Of a stretch of 56,734 nt of DNA, positions 55,578-56,734 are shown piece by piece. The translations under genes were made by a program, and so were the position numbers. Origin of the DNA: an uncultured Opitutia bacterium (GTDB lineage Bacteria; Verrucomicrobiota; Verrucomicrobiia; Opitutales; Coraliomargaritaceae); assembly GCA_937136395.1 (NCBI GenBank), contig CAKZOI010000048.1, forward strand, positions 1 to 56,734. The letters are read 5' to 3'. Position 1 is the first letter of the stretch; every line of letters begins with the position of its first letter. The notes under the pieces were generated by a model. The model saw nothing but the letters and a program-made list of their open reading frames with translations, searched no databases and had not been told where the DNA came from.

Positions 55578-56734
55578 ATGTTAACAAAATTACTTATCTG
55601 CGGCTTGACACTAAGCTTAACACTTAACGCAGCGCCCAGCATCACCAAGAAACCGATACGAGAGCAGCATACGATCACGATCGACACTGACAAAGTCGTT
55701 GGTGAAATTTACAACCTATGGGATGTTCGCGTAATTAACGTGCCCGAACTTTGGGGTGAGCCCGGCTTTGCCGAAATGATGCAGGCAACCTCAAAGCATG
55801 CCAATTATATCGTAAATGTTCGCTCTCTCGGTGGCACTCACAGTGGGGCATGCGAGTGGTTTAAAGGCGTGGACGAAGATGGTGAGCCAATTACTGACTT
55901 CGCCCCTTTCATAGAATACATGAAAGCTCAAAAACGCGTCGGCTTCACTCCGTGGATCATACTTGATAATGTGCCTTGGGGTATGGCGAAGTCACAAGAG
56001 CGACATTTCTATGGGCAGTGCCACCCTCCGGAGGATTTTGACCTTTGGTTCAAATACGTTCGCGATTTTGTCCAAGCACTCGTCGACGAGTTTGGACTCG
56101 AAGAGGTGTCGACTTGGCGCTTTCGCGTAGGCACCGAGCCTGATCTCTACCCCAAGCACTGGGCAGGAACGAAAGAAGAATATTTCAAGCATTACGACTA
56201 CACCGTCGCCGCCGTTGAAAGTGTTATCGCAGAGCCTCGCATTGGCCCAGGCAATACGCTGATGTGGAGTGGCGCTCAGAAATCTAAAAAGGGCCGCTGG
56301 GGTTTTGAAATTCTGCGCCACTGCGCAGAGGGCACCAATTACTACACAGGTGAGACCGGCACACGTATCGAGTTTTTTGCTAACTCTGTGTATGCTTGGA
56401 ACCCGAAGCCCTTCAACTTTGAGAAAGGCATGAAGAAAAGTCGCCAAGAACTCGCGAAGTACCCACAACTTGAACATGTACTACTAGAAGTTCATGAATA
56501 TGGCGAGTTAATGGAGTGTTTGAGCAAAGGCGATGCACTCAGTAATACCGAGTTCTTTGTTGGCCTCTACGCACATACTGTCGACATCGCCTATCAATAC
56601 GATGTGCGCCGCGTTTACAATTGGGACCACCACCTAGGAATGGTTTACACATGGGAACAAATCACGCCGGGCCTCTTCCAGCCGTGGACAAAGGTAATGG
56701 ATTGCCTTGAAGAAATAAAAGATGGTGAGCGCGT
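55578..56734 (+). CDS. GH39-like glycoside hydrolase (3' end missing)
   Basis: From the ATG at 55578 an open frame runs without stop to the window end (385 codons visible). A signal peptide (MLTKLLICGLTLSLTLNAAP) is followed by a TIM-barrel-like sequence. The general acid is probably E187 in FRVGTEPDLYPKHW and the nucleophile E307 in LLEVHEYGEL, with the spacing of about 120 residues expected for clan GH-A families such as GH39. WKGTKEEYF-like (WAGTKEEYFKHY) and YNWDHHLGMVYTWEQ blocks also fit. GH39 members act on xylosides and related sugars. It lies 102 bp after the PA14-type gene on the same strand. Confidence 0.72.
   Translation, partial: MLTKLLICGLTLSLTLNAAPSITKKPIREQHTITIDTDKVVGEIYNLWDVRVINVPELWGEPGFAEMMQATSKHANYIVNVRSLGGTHSGACEWFKGVDEDGEPITDFAPFIEYMKAQKRVGFTPWIILDNVPWGMAKSQERHFYGQCHPPEDFDLWFKYVRDFVQALVDEFGLEEVSTWRFRVGTEPDLYPKHWAGTKEEYFKHYDYTVAAVESVIAEPRIGPGNTLMWSGAQKSKKGRWGFEILRHCAEGTNYYTGETGTRIEFFANSVYAWNPKPFNFEKGMKKSRQELAKYPQLEHVLLEVHEYGELMECLSKGDALSNTEFFVGLYAHTVDIAYQYDVRRVYNWDHHLGMVYTWEQITPGLFQPWTKVMDCLEEIKDGER

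Overview
The window reads as a piece of a marine Verrucomicrobiota chromosome, most likely class Opitutia (Coraliomargarita/Lentimonas-like). This is an inference from gene content: a Gram-negative envelope (waaA, a PagL-type lipid A deacylase, ExbB/ExbD), many Tat/Sec-exported sulfatases and glycosidases without SusC/SusD genes, and moderate GC. No rRNA is present to settle it.

Layout. 1-7.4 kb: start of an unknown gene, then rsfS-nadD, an ExoD-family membrane protein, a PAS histidine kinase with its response regulator, a large orphan protein, a DegT-type aminotransferase and a cupin. 7.5-15.1 kb: a response regulator, an unusual initiator tRNA gene with promoter and terminator, a hybrid histidine kinase broken by two frameshifts, an exported serine protease, queG, a receiver-domain remnant, a PagL-like gene and a YdjM-like membrane hydrolase. 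15.2-32.97 kb: housekeeping genes (waaA, gyrB, gyrA, topB, a zinc-ribbon coiled-coil protein, a TPR protein, accA, an MBL hydrolase, an EEP nuclease/phosphatase, an M48 protease, polA and a small RNase III-like gene). 33-36.4 kb: hairpin-rich repeats, an eight-haem cytochrome lipoprotein, a long palindrome, and two adjoining dead genes (a ThiF/rhodanese end and a helicase start). 36.4-46.8 kb: a six-gene minus-strand cluster (GH78 rhamnosidase, BNR_4 propeller resembling PL25 ulvan lyase, GH3, two sulfatases, one unrecognised lipoprotein) that looks like a polysaccharide utilisation locus for a sulfated, rhamnose-containing glycan such as ulvan. 47.2-55.5 kb: a plus-strand cluster of two TPR proteins, ExbB, two ExbDs and two TonB-like paralogues. 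The window ends inside a GH39-like glycosidase gene.

How the parts work together. The utilisation locus would cut and desulfate algal polysaccharide outside the cytoplasm. The 47-55 kb cluster is the most unusual part. Its ExbB/ExbD motor is complete, and the two TonB-like proteins share an almost identical membrane anchor, SxxxH motif and proline spacer. Neither ends in a TonB C-terminal domain: one carries a von Willebrand A-like domain and the other a PA14-like domain. This suggests a proton-motive-force-driven machine that moves periplasmic VWA and PA14 modules instead of opening classical TonB-dependent receptors.

Limits: all calls come from reading motifs by eye. No database search, structure prediction or codon statistics was possible.
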